Positions 1 to 6,087 of a stretch of 17,433 bases of DNA are shown here, piece by piece. Numbering within the stretch: the first letter of the stretch is position 1; every line of letters starts with the position of its first letter. The position numbers and the translations under genes are program-made. The notes beneath the pieces were generated by a model. The model made no database searches. It had not been told where the DNA came from and was given only the letters and a program-made list of their open reading frames with translations. The DNA is from CAYXEN01 sp964464035 (GTDB lineage Bacteria; Krumholzibacteriota; Krumholzibacteriia; WVZY01): contig CAYXEN010000058.1 of NCBI GenBank assembly GCA_964464035.1, positions 1 to 17,433 of the forward strand, read 5' to 3'.

Positions 1-621
1 ACCGGAGGTGTTCTTCCCCCAGGCGACGATCGAACCGTCGATTTTCAAACCCAGGCTGTGATTCCACCCCGCAGCTACAGCTATGAAATCGCTGTTCGGC
101 ACAGGAACGTCGCATTGACCTTCTTTGTTTCTTCCCCAAGCGACGATCGAACCGTCGAACTTCAACCCCAAGCTGTGATCATATCCCGCCGCCACGGCCA
201 TGAAATCGCTGTTCGGCGCGGGAACGTCGCATTGGCCGTATCCGTTGTACCCCCAGGTGACTATCGAACCGCTGTTCTTCAGCGCCAGATTGTGCAGTCC
301 CCCTGCTGACACAACCACGAAATCGCTGTTGGACGAAGGAAGGTCACATTGGCCGTAAGTGTTATCCCCCCAAGCGATGACTGAGCCATCGCTCTTCAAC
401 GCCAAGCTGTGATTCCGTCCCCCCGCGACCGCTATCAGATTTTGCAGCACGATATTATCGACTATCACCCGTTCACCCCAACCGACTACCGCGCCGGGTG
501 TAAATTGGGCGTGCGTTGGAAACGGGATCCAGGAGGCCGTGAGAAGGCTGAGGCAGCCGACGATAAAAAGAGTCGAGCGGGCTTTTGGCTTGATAATTCT
601 ATATGCCGGGTGGCAAGCCAT
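1..621 (-). CDS. Exported RCC1-like repeat protein (partial, C-terminus outside window)
   Basis: Reading the minus strand from the ATG at 621 gives 207 codons, open to the window edge, so the C-terminus is missing. Residues 1-38 form a long positively charged leader and a hydrophobic stretch (STLFIVGCLSLLTASW) ending in THAQF, consistent with a Sec signal peptide. After that come tandem units of 39 residues (117 bp) with the pattern SDF-AVAAG-HSL-LK-DGSIVAWG-N-GQCDVP-PN, the hallmark of bacterial RCC1/alpha-tubulin-suppressor-like propellers. At least four units are visible and are also similar at DNA level. Such proteins are exported in many environmental bacteria; the ligand is unknown. No clear Shine-Dalgarno precedes the ATG, but a good promoter-like element lies at 680-708. 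The start is the only in-frame ATG before the signal peptide. Confidence 0.85.
   Translation of the reverse strand, partial: MACHPAYRIIKPKARSTLFIVGCLSLLTASWIPFPTHAQFTPGAVVGWGERVIVDNIVLQNLIAVAGGRNHSLALKSDGSVIAWGDNTYGQCDLPSSNSDFVVVSAGGLHNLALKNSGSIVTWGYNGYGQCDVPAPNSDFMAVAAGYDHSLGLKFDGSIVAWGRNKEGQCDVPVPNSDFIAVAAGWNHSLGLKIDGSIVAWGKNTSG
40..400 (-). repeat. 117-bp tandem coding repeats of the RCC1-like gene
   Basis: The segment coding for NSDF recurs with its gaaatc core at 85, 202 and 319 on the plus strand, exactly 117 bp apart (39 codons). The surrounding boxes (the GQCDVP and AWG codons) repeat with the same period. The bounds given are approximate because the array continues past base 1. High DNA similarity between units points to recent unit duplication or gene conversion. 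Confidence 0.8.
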
Positions 622-678
622 GGCAAGATAAGATGGCAAGCGAAAAAGAGTCGTGAATTCCTAAACAGAATGCCGAAT

Positions 679-719
679 CAGAATATCACAAAAAATGTGA
701 ATTGTAAAGCGCGTTTCAA
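679..719 (-). promoter_or_regulatory. Promoter-like element for the RCC1-like gene (copy 1)
   Basis: On the minus strand TTTACA (708-703) is followed after 17 bp by TATTCT (685-680), a reasonable sigma70-type pair about 60 bp before the ATG at 621. The -35 box sits in a longer block TTGAAACGCGCTTTACA, and the -10 in TGTGATATTCTG. Both blocks recur at 11518-11558 while the spacer between them differs. The spacer also contains a small inverted repeat, TCACA-AAAAA-TGTGA at 686-700. Confidence 0.55.
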
Positions 720-763
720 GAATGCCGGCATGATTGCCTATCTTATGCTGGGCTGGGAGCGCT

Positions 764-1498
764 TCAAATCTTCACGCTTATCCCGGCCACGAGCTGCAGA
801 TCGTTCTTCTTCAATCCCGCGCCCGGCTCGCTGTCGTACCTGCTCTGGAGGACGCATCGCAGGTTCATCTTGTCGTTCAAGGCCGCTTCCGCACCGATCT
901 CGGCGGCGATCAGGTAATTGCCGAAATCCTTCGCCTCCGGCAGGTATTCCAGCGACTGCCATATCTTGGACGACTTGCTGAAAACGTGGCTGAACCTCTG
1001 CGCTGCGCGCAGCGCGAAATACTCGTCGCTCACGCTCGCGACTTTCTCCCATACATACGAGCCTCCTGATTCGATCGAGAGCTTCGTCGCCTCGCTCTTC
1101 ACCAGGTAAACATCCACTCCGGGGCTCGCCATCGCGCGGTAATCGATGCGCGCTATATCATCACAAAGATACGTAGCGTCGAGAGAGGCGAAGAACTTGT
1201 CCGAGAGCGTCTTCTTGGCGTTGCCGAATAGCTTGGCGTTCTTGACCGTCGTTTCGTCGACGCCGGCGAGCTTGCTCCTGCCGTAATTGCCCTCGGCGCC
1301 CATGCGCAATAGGCCCAGGCCTTCCCTTTCGCCCTCGGATATTATGCTGAGGTTGGATTGAAGAGTTTCGCTGTTGCCCCTCGTGAGGGAGCCCCCCAGG
1401 GCGATCGTGGTCGTGAAACTCTTGTTCTCCGCCGCCGCCGTGCATGCTAAGGCGAGCATAAAAACGAGTACGCACACCGCAATGATTCTGGAGTTCAT
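764..1498 (-). CDS. DUF481 (YdiY-like) outer-membrane protein
   Basis: The 244-residue protein starts at the ATG at 1498 because AGGAGA lies just upstream and the product then begins with a clean signal peptide (MNSRIIAVCVLVFMLALACTAAA, cleavage near residue 23). The mature part opens with alternating strands including GGSLTRGNSETLQSN, the pattern typical of the DUF481 / salt-induced outer membrane protein YdiY family. It continues as short amphipathic beta-strands to a C-terminal strand (LQLVAGISVKI). The expected product is a small outer-membrane beta-barrel of unknown transport role. A longer reading from 1564 would add 22 residues before the signal peptide and is less likely. It lies upstream of the RCC1-like gene on the same strand, but a separate promoter-like element sits between them. 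Confidence 0.8.
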   Translation of the reverse strand: MNSRIIAVCVLVFMLALACTAAAENKSFTTTIALGGSLTRGNSETLQSNLSIISEGEREGLGLLRMGAEGNYGRSKLAGVDETTVKNAKLFGNAKKTLSDKFFASLDATYLCDDIARIDYRAMASPGVDVYLVKSEATKLSIESGGSYVWEKVASVSDEYFALRAAQRFSHVFSKSSKIWQSLEYLPEAKDFGNYLIAAEIGAEAALNDKMNLRCVLQSRYDSEPGAGLKKNDLQLVAGISVKI

Positions 1499-1672
1499 TC
1501 GTTCTCCTGACTTGTTCGGAATGAAAAGGATAGCAGTCACAAGCCTGGTCGATTCGTGATTCATCGAATAGTTTTATGATCGAGAGCCTGGGGGACATTC
1601 TAAGGGATGAACGGATGTGGGGCAATGGGTTTGACTGCGGCGGGCGCCGCGGAGATGCCCCTGGCCGCCGAT

Positions 1673-1709
1673 CCTTGAAAATTCGGTTGACATCACCGAA
1701 TTTTCAAGG
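1673..1709. promoter_or_regulatory. Perfect 15-bp inverted repeat, probable operator of the DUF4143 ATPase gene
   Basis: The left arm 1673-1687 (CCTTGAAAATTCGGT) and right arm 1695-1709 (ACCGAATTTTCAAGG) are exact reverse complements around a 7-nt loop. The repeat ends 12 bp before the ATG at 1722 and overlaps a promoter whose -35 box begins at the last base of the left arm and runs into the loop. A bound protein would therefore block transcription. No T-tract follows, so a terminator is unlikely. Confidence 0.65.
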
Positions 1710-1715
1710 TAGATT
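1687..1715 (+). promoter_or_regulatory. Promoter-like pair giving a possibly leaderless ATPase transcript
   Basis: A consensus TTGACA at 1687-1692 is followed by a 17-bp spacer and TAGATT (1710-1715, 4 of 6 matches to TATAAT). The predicted start of transcription, about 7 bp after the -10 box, falls at or next to the ATG at 1722. The mRNA could thus be leaderless. The only ribosome-binding candidate, AAGGTAG at 1706-1712, would lie mostly upstream of the transcript start. Confidence 0.45.
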
Positions 1716-1721
1716 TCAAGC

Positions 1722-2885
1722 ATGATCTCTAGAACCGAGCACCTGAAGACCCTCTCCAGCCTGGTATCGCGATACCCGGTTGTGGCCATCACCGGCGCAA
1801 GGCAAGTTGGCAAAACCACCCTTGCAAGGGCTTTTGCAAGGGATTATCGCGGACCCGTCACCGTCTTCGATCTCGAAGATCCCCGGCACATGGCGCGGCT
1901 TGAAGACCCCATGCTGACTCTTCAAGAGCTCAAGGGCCTTGTGATCATTGATGAAATCCAGGCTATGCCCGGCCTTTTCAAGGTCCTGCGGGTACTCGCC
2001 GACAGGAAGCCTCTGCGGGCGCGTTTCCTAGTGCTCGGCAGCGCCTCGCCGGATCTGCTCCGCCAGACCTCTGAAACGCTTGCAGGAAGAATTGCATACC
2101 TGGAGCTCGGAGGGTTCAACCTCGGAGAAATCGGTTCCAAGAACTACAATCGGCTCTGGCTCCGGGGAGGATTCCCCAGGTCCTATTTGGCTCGCTCTCA
2201 TTCCATGAGCCATGAATGGCGCCGCCAGTTCATCCGCACGTTTCTGGAAAAAGATATTCCCCAGTTGGGCTTCAGGATATCAGCCGTAACTCTGCGCCGT
2301 TTTTGGACAATGCTTGCAAACTACCACGGCCGCATCTGGAATGCCTCGGAGTTCGGCCGATCGTTCGGGGTTGCGGATACGACCGTGAGAAACTATCTCG
2401 ATCTGCTCACTTCCGCCATGGTCGTCCGGCAGCTCCCGCCGTGGCATGAGAACATCTCCAAGCGACAAGTCAAGGCACCGAAGGTTTTCATCGCGGATTC
2501 GGGCATCGTGCATGCACTGCTCAACTTGACCACTCAGGCCGACGTTGAAAGCCACCCCATACTAGGCGCCTCTTGGGAGGGGTTCGTACAGAACGAGGTG
2601 ATCAATCGTTTGGGAGCGCGTCGGGAGGAGTGTTTCTTCTGGGCTACCTACAGCGGTGCGGAACTGGACCTGTTGATAGTCAGGGGAAGGAAAAGACTTG
2701 GCTTCGAGATCAAGCGGACCAGCTCGCCCAGCATCACGAAATCAATGAGCGTCGCGATTGAAGACTTGAAGCTCAACCAACTATATGTGATTCATGCGGG
2801 GAAGGAGAGCTTCCCCATGGCTGATCGCGTGAGAGCTGTCGCGCTTGCGAGGCTTCTCTCCGACCTGAAGCCGTCAATGCTGTGA
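1722..2885 (+). CDS. AAA family ATPase with C-terminal DUF4143 domain
   Basis: This 387-residue protein has the full architecture of the ATP-binding/DUF4143 family. Walker A is GARQVGKT (residues 25-32), Walker B is LVIIDEIQ (73-80), sensor 1 is LVLGSAS (about 103-109) and the family box is SETLAGR (117-123). A winged-helix-like stretch follows at about 205-230. The C-terminal part carries a PD-(D/E)XK-like pattern (E292, D316, E329-x-K331), often degenerate in the family. Members are common, frequently horizontally acquired, and mostly without known function; roles in DNA or toxin-antitoxin-like processes are only proposed. Length is typical. It is a single-gene unit on the plus strand with its own inverted-repeat promoter. 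It converges with the minus-strand gene ending at 2899, with only 13 bp between the stops. Confidence 0.9.
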   Translation: MISRTEHLKTLSSLVSRYPVVAITGARQVGKTTLARAFARDYRGPVTVFDLEDPRHMARLEDPMLTLQELKGLVIIDEIQAMPGLFKVLRVLADRKPLRARFLVLGSASPDLLRQTSETLAGRIAYLELGGFNLGEIGSKNYNRLWLRGGFPRSYLARSHSMSHEWRRQFIRTFLEKDIPQLGFRISAVTLRRFWTMLANYHGRIWNASEFGRSFGVADTTVRNYLDLLTSAMVVRQLPPWHENISKRQVKAPKVFIADSGIVHALLNLTTQADVESHPILGASWEGFVQNEVINRLGARREECFFWATYSGAELDLLIVRGRKRLGFEIKRTSSPSITKSMSVAIEDLKLNQLYVIHAGKESFPMADRVRAVALARLLSDLKPSML

Positions 2886-2898
2886 AGCCAGAAGAAAT

Positions 2899-3195
2899 TC
2901 ATCCTTTGAGCTTGTGCAGTGGAACCCAATTGCCATTCTTATCCTTATAACGCCAGAAATACCAACCGTTAGCATTGCGCCCCAAAGCCGCTTTTGCTGC
3001 CGCGCTTGGCGAGTCGAAAGTTCTGCCATCATATCTAACCTTGCCATCCTTGCGAAGTATGGCAAAGTATTCCCAGCTCTTTCGATATCCCCTCATTGGA
3101 TACGGACATATTATGGAAGCGCCGATCCTTCCTTCACCCAGAAGTACCTCTTTACTTCCGCGCTCCTTCTTGGCCTCTTCTTTCAAACTTCTCAC
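2899..3195 (-). CDS. Small protein with a single DUF4357-like (SPSAAA) domain
   Basis: The 98-residue frame starts with GTG at 3195, one base after the stop of the upstream truncated regulator, with GAGGAG just upstream, so translational coupling is likely. Residues about 36-98 (YRKSWEYFAILRKDGKVRYDG ... NGWYFWRY) are nearly identical to the C-terminal domain of the GIY-YIG protein at 6088-6777. The GRTFDSPSAAAKAALG box resembles DUF4357 and the related RAMA-type domains, which are associated with restriction and modification proteins and proposed to read DNA bases. Residues 1-34 have no counterpart in the GIY-YIG protein and may simply be upstream sequence read through after recombination. 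It is either a free-standing accessory domain or the tail of a lost nuclease gene. Confidence 0.6.
   Translation of the reverse strand: MRSLKEEAKKERGSKEVLLGEGRIGASIICPYPMRGYRKSWEYFAILRKDGKVRYDGRTFDSPSAAAKAALGRNANGWYFWRYKDKNGNWVPLHKLKG
2921..3094 (-). repeat. Direct repeat copy 1 (DUF4357-like coding sequence)
   Basis: Colinear without indels with 6110-6283 (constant offset 3189). From 2951 to 3094 I count 10 differences in 144 bp, with weaker similarity before that. Both copies lie in the same orientation and bracket the AT-richer segment, so they could serve as a homologous-recombination substrate for loss or gain of the roughly 3 kb between them. Confidence 0.85.
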
Positions 3196-3196
3196 C

Positions 3197-3913
3197 TCAC
3201 TCCTCTCCCTTCCTTAGCAACTTCCTTCCCTTCTCGGTCAGCCGGTACTTCTGCAACCGGCTGTTGGGCTTCTCGGGGATGGTCATTTCGATCAGTCCCA
3301 TTTCCAGCAGACGCTTGATTTGCTTGTGAAGCTCTCCGGAAACAGTCTTATGTCCCAACTTTTTCGCTAAATCGGCCCTACCATATGCTTCCTTTTCCAG
3401 GAACAAAAGAACCTTGGCTGCCAGCCGTGACTCTAGCCGTGACTCTAGCTGTGACTCTAGCCGTGACTCTAGCCGTGATTGGGCCCGTTCCTCGACCGCG
3501 ATCTTTTCAGCCAGAGGAAAGACAAAACGCACCCTCAAGCCCAGTTCGACTATGGACGGCTCGGGAAAGCCGCTTTCGGCGGTTTCACGGAAGATTCGTG
3601 GTACACCGCTGCCCCACTGTTCGATCAGTTTCAATTCCCGGAACACCCTGGCAATCACCGGGTTACGGATCTTGGAGACCCCCTGCTTCATGTCCTCGAC
3701 CGTAATCCCCGGCGGCAAGATGCCTGGGTTTTCAATCTCGATGCGGTCGTCGAAGAAGGCCACGCGAACAGGGCCTCCCCGCTGGGACCAGTCGGCATCA
3801 TCGGAACAAGTCAGACCTCTTATAATCCATGCTGGCATACTCGCTCTGTACTTTATTCTGAGAGCGTGGATCATGAAGCTCACTTTCGATGCCATAGGAC
3901 TTATCCTTGTCAT
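3197..3913 (-). pseudogene. 5'-truncated RecG-like/HATPase_c_4 regulator with C-terminal winged helix
   Basis: From the DWSQRGG box onward the 238-residue frame matches the well-known ATP-binding regulators annotated as RecG-like (AlbA_2 plus HATPase_c_4): RVAFFDDRIEIENPG, then LPPGITVEDM and LIEQWGSGVPRI. The C-terminal 75 residues are a winged-helix-like domain (VSGELHKQIKRLLEMGLIEM). Between them is a run of RLES tetrapeptides. Full-length relatives have more than 150 further N-terminal residues with the AlbA_2 domain and a helix ending in NA-VHADY. Here homology stops at about 3797, and the first 45 or so residues are unrelated sequence. I saw no trace of the missing part in the other frames nearby, so a deletion or insertion removed it. 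The remaining frame is intact and could still be translated, coupled to the DUF4357-like gene. Confidence 0.65.
3424..3479 (-). repeat. 12-bp tandem repeat coding (RLES)n
   Basis: On the plus strand gccgtgactcta occurs four times in a row from 3424, with one C/T change in the third unit, then a partial fifth unit. It codes a repeated Arg-Leu-Glu-Ser linker between the HATPase_c_4-like and winged-helix parts. Short repeated linkers at this place are common in the family; copy number probably varies by slippage. Confidence 0.85.
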
Positions 3914-4046
3914 ATTGCCAACGTTACTCGCAATCTATTAGCAAATCTCTTCGCAGACGGTCTTGGTGTTCTCAATAGCCGGTATCATGATCATGCTCGC
4001 AGATGCCGGCCGAAGAGTGAGGCGCAGCCAGGCGGGAAAAGGATAA
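3873..4046 (+). pseudogene. Remnant of a small two-helix membrane protein with an in-frame TAG
   Basis: From the ATG at 3873 the frame reads 22 residues (MKLTFDAIGLILVILPTLLA then IY) to a TAG at 3939. It then continues in the same frame for 34 more codons (...VLVFSIAGIMIMLADAGRR...) to TAA at 4044. Two hydrophobic segments followed by a basic tail look like a small membrane protein. The second half (GIMIMLADAGRRVRR) resembles the end of the intact membrane protein at 5456-5746 (GIMVVAADVAGKLRRGRR). The simplest view is a decayed paralogue, although a genuine 22-residue peptide cannot be excluded. Confidence 0.4.
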
Positions 4047-4078
4047 GAAATACTATATGCTCCCGAGCATCGTGCTGA

Positions 4079-4363
4079 ATAGAGGCTATCATAATCAAAT
4101 ATTCAAGTCGGTGTCGAAATCTTGACACTTCTGCTTTTCGTTGCCACACACGTATCAATCTTAAGGACAATGAATTACGCATAATTCGTGCTCTTGTGGA
4201 GATACAAGAGCGTATGCGTTATCTGGGTACAGAGTCTTTCCAGCCTTATAACGCCTTGCAGGTGAACGAAATAGATTGTCCTAATCAATTGGCACTTTTC
4301 TTGCGCAAGCATTTAACTGCTTGTTATTATACAGGTTATAGCATCTCGCGCTTCTGCCATTAA
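4079..4363 (+). other. Open frame without a convincing start, possible gene remnant (49 codons from the ATG at 4214)
   Basis: The frame is open from 4079 to the TAA at 4361. It contains a protein-like stretch (RINLKDNELRIIRALVEIQE followed by RMRYLGTESFQPYNALQVNE) ending in a Tyr/Cys-rich tail. The first ATG, at 4214, would give 49 residues, but no ribosome-binding site precedes it; GTG at 4196 is no better. I recognise no family. It could be a truncated gene that lost its 5' end. It lies in the AT-richer segment directly upstream of the lipoprotein gene. Confidence 0.3.
4301..4330 (+). promoter_or_regulatory. Weak promoter candidate for the lipoprotein gene
   Basis: TTGCGC at 4301-4306 and TATTAT at 4325-4330 are separated by 18 bp. 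This is the best pair I can find upstream of the genes at 4406-5746, but the -35 box is poor and it overlaps the frame at 4079-4363. Confidence 0.25.
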
Positions 4364-4364
4364 G

Positions 4365-4374
4365 AAAGGAGGTG
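4365..4374 (+). promoter_or_regulatory. Near-perfect Shine-Dalgarno (AAAGGAGGTG) without an obvious ATG
   Basis: This strong ribosome-binding sequence follows the TAA at 4361. No ATG lies at normal spacing; a TTG at 4385 is 10 nt downstream and would read 18 codons into the same stop as the mini-ORF at 4406. A second, shorter purine run (AGGAGGATAAA) follows at 4389-4399. It may be the initiation region of a leader peptide, or a leftover of a deleted gene. Confidence 0.45.
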
Positions 4375-4405
4375 TAATAATCAATTGCAGGAGGATAAAT
4401 TCGAA

Positions 4406-4441
4406 ATGAAAGTTTCGTGGCCATTAACGAAAGAGAGTTAG
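4406..4441 (+). CDS. Possible 11-residue leader peptide (MKVSWPLTKES)
   Basis: An ATG at 4406, preceded by AGGAGG at 4389-4394, reads 11 codons to TAG at 4439-4441. Only one base separates this stop from the ATG of the lipoprotein gene at 4443. The arrangement would allow translational coupling, in place of the weak purine run just before 4443. Too short for any homology argument. Confidence 0.3.
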   Translation: MKVSWPLTKES

Positions 4442-4442
4442 C

Positions 4443-5381
4443 ATGATTTCGAAAAAGATTATCATTCTAATTGTTGCATTGGCTGCCTCTTGCTGTATTT
4501 TCAATTGTGAGGATCAAGGGGTCTCCCCGAATACCCGCTTCAATTCTGACTCGGCATCAACCCATCAAAGAGCAGAGATTAACCCGTTTTGGACTGATCC
4601 AACGATCAATATAGGTCCTGTAGATATGGGGAAGCTACACAATGATATATTGCAAGCAATTGATGAATTGTATGATTTTTCAGATTCAACTCCCATCGAT
4701 ATGGATGGAGCACTTTACATCATTCAGAACGCGATCAATAAAGCTGCTCTCCAATATGGATACAGGCCTATTACACTGCATGAAACTGGTTATCTTGCGG
4801 CTTGTGTTGTATCCTTCGCGGAGAAAGCCGGAGTTGATCTTTCGCACATGAAAAGTGATGATGGATGGAAATTAATTGATCATGCTCGAGAGCTTGGATA
4901 TATTGATTTCCTAGAAGCCAGAGCGATCAAGCGCCTCACGATGAATTTTATTCGAAATGGATCCGAAGCCTTGGCTGAGTCGTCAATAATGGGAGATTCA
5001 GAGACGAGAGCAGTGAAGAATTACCGCGAATTGCTTGCTGCATCGGCCGAGTTTTGGAGCAGCGAATATTCTCATGGGTCTGGGCCAGGTGGTACCCAGC
5101 CAGATGGCGTATCCGGAGCTAAAGGAAATAATCCGAATCTAGCTATCGACTGGGGTCAGGTTGTGGCTTCAACTATAACCGATGCAATTTATGGCATGAT
5201 GGTAGGTGCAGCGCTTGGAGGAGGAGCGGGGATGGTTGGCGGAACATTGGCAGGAGCAATGGGTTCAATCGCAGCTACTATGGCTATTGACAATCTCCAG
5301 GATTGGCTTGATGAAACCGGGGATAGCTACGGACCCGGCGACTTTCCTCCTCCGTGTCCCGATGGGCAGTATCTCTGCTAA
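4443..5381 (+). CDS. Lipoprotein with C-terminal glycine-zipper segment, function unknown
   Basis: The 312-residue product begins with a lysine pair and a hydrophobic core (KKIIILIVALAASCC), ending in a lipobox-like LAASC with the candidate lipidated Cys at 17. A further Cys at 22 is an alternative. The body is acidic, helical and of no family I recognise. Residues about 248-283 (AIYGMMVGAALGGGAGMVGG, then AGAMGSIAATMAID) form a glycine zipper that could insert into a membrane or multimerise, as in some bacteriocins and stress lipoproteins. The last 20 residues are Pro/Cys-rich. A small membrane protein gene follows on the same strand, so a toxin-immunity pair is one possible reading, untested. 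Base composition is AT-richer than the surrounding core genes, suggesting acquisition. Confidence 0.65.
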   Translation: MISKKIIILIVALAASCCIFNCEDQGVSPNTRFNSDSASTHQRAEINPFWTDPTINIGPVDMGKLHNDILQAIDELYDFSDSTPIDMDGALYIIQNAINKAALQYGYRPITLHETGYLAACVVSFAEKAGVDLSHMKSDDGWKLIDHARELGYIDFLEARAIKRLTMNFIRNGSEALAESSIMGDSETRAVKNYRELLAASAEFWSSEYSHGSGPGGTQPDGVSGAKGNNPNLAIDWGQVVASTITDAIYGMMVGAALGGGAGMVGGTLAGAMGSIAATMAIDNLQDWLDETGDSYGPGDFPPPCPDGQYLC

Positions 5382-5455
5382 ATGAATCAATGCTGGTAGT
5401 TTTGACTTAAGCTCTGTTGTTTTCGTCCGAATCTAAGGAGGTGGAGGACACAATC

Positions 5456-5746
5456 TTGAGCGAGCTACAAGTTTTCATTCTTGTTGACTGGGGATTAGTA
5501 CTTCTAAGCGCTCTGCTGATCTACTACTTCATTCGGCCTATCCACTGGGCTTTCATGGGGCTTTTCCTTATTTGGACGCCAGCTCTTCTCCCTATTCCTC
5601 ATATATGGATAAAAGCTCTGATAATCATTCCAGGCATCATGGTTGTTGCGGCCGATGTAGCGGGGAAACTTAGGCGCGGGAGGCGCTTTGATCAAACAAA
5701 GAGGGAGGAAGAAACCGGCATGGACTCAGGGAGGCCTTTGGCATAG
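5456..5746 (+). CDS. Small three-helix membrane protein
   Basis: TTG at 5456 is preferred as start because AAGGAGGTGGAGG lies 8-20 bases upstream; an upstream TTG at 5417 in the same frame lacks such a site and would put the site inside the gene. The product of about 96 residues has three hydrophobic segments (VDWGLVLLSALLIYYFI, WAFMGLFLIWTPALLPI, IKALIIIPGIMVVAADVA) and a highly charged cytoplasmic-type tail (KLRRGRRFDQTKREEE). I recognise no family. It lies 75 bp after the lipoprotein gene on the same strand and is probably cotranscribed. The third helix and tail resemble the broken membrane gene at 3873-4046. Confidence 0.55.
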   Translation: MSELQVFILVDWGLVLLSALLIYYFIRPIHWAFMGLFLIWTPALLPIPHIWIKALIIIPGIMVVAADVAGKLRRGRRFDQTKREEETGMDSGRPLA

Positions 5747-5754
5747 CTATTGAA

Positions 5755-5826
5755 TCCGTCGGCCGCAGCCATAAGCGCACCATGTTCCGTAAAGGCATAA
5801 GGCAACGACTTGGAATACTTAAGGAA
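5755..5826 (-). pseudogene. Fragment of an ORF6N-domain (phage antirepressor-like) gene
   Basis: On the minus strand one frame reads KYSKSLPYAFTEHGALMAA. LPYAFTEHGALMAA is the highly conserved core of ORF6N-domain proteins, which relate to phage KilA/antirepressor proteins and are common in genomic islands. Upstream the frame soon meets a stop and downstream the family pattern is lost, so only about 20 codons remain. This marks decay or recombination at the right edge of the AT-richer segment. Confidence 0.5.
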
Positions 5827-6087
5827 TACTTATAACTACCAATATTCACGCGCACACAATTTTCGGTGATACCAGAAACGATGCCTGCTATACGATAACT
5901 CATCGATCTCCGGATTTGCGCCGACGTATGCGAGCACGTTCATTAGATAAGAAGCGCTCGGCTATCCTTACGTCCGATTCTTGTTTCCCTCTCGATCTGT
6001 GTCCTAGCCCATACGCCGAGCTTGAGAATCATAGGATCTTCTGCTCATTATCATGTTAGCAGGCATAAGAAGCTAAGCCATTATTTT
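5827..6087. other. Non-coding stretch, nothing recognised
   Basis: No frame with protein-like content, no clear hairpin terminator and no RNA gene is visible between the ORF6N fragment and the end of the GIY-YIG gene. A minus-strand frame starting at 5903 (MSYRIAGIVSGITENCVRVN) is open but has no recognisable family and runs antisense into the membrane-protein gene. Confidence 0.5.

Noticed and set aside
1634..1655. GC-rich hairpin (GCGGCG-GG-CGCCGC) as a terminator upstream of the ATPase gene
   Set aside because: Loop of 2 nt and no following T-tract on either strand; chance structure in GC-rich sequence is more likely.
3424..3479. Short tandem repeats as a CRISPR-like array
   Set aside because: Units are 12 bp with no spacers and are in frame as an RLES protein linker.
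4122..4127. TTGACA as a promoter -35 box for the lipoprotein gene
   Set aside because: No acceptable -10 hexamer occurs 16-18 bp downstream.
5670..5903. 77-codon minus-strand frame (MSYRIAGIVSG...)
   Set aside because: It overlaps the end of the small membrane-protein gene, and another minus-strand frame of the same region holds the recognisable ORF6N core, so this one is probably a shadow of a remnant.
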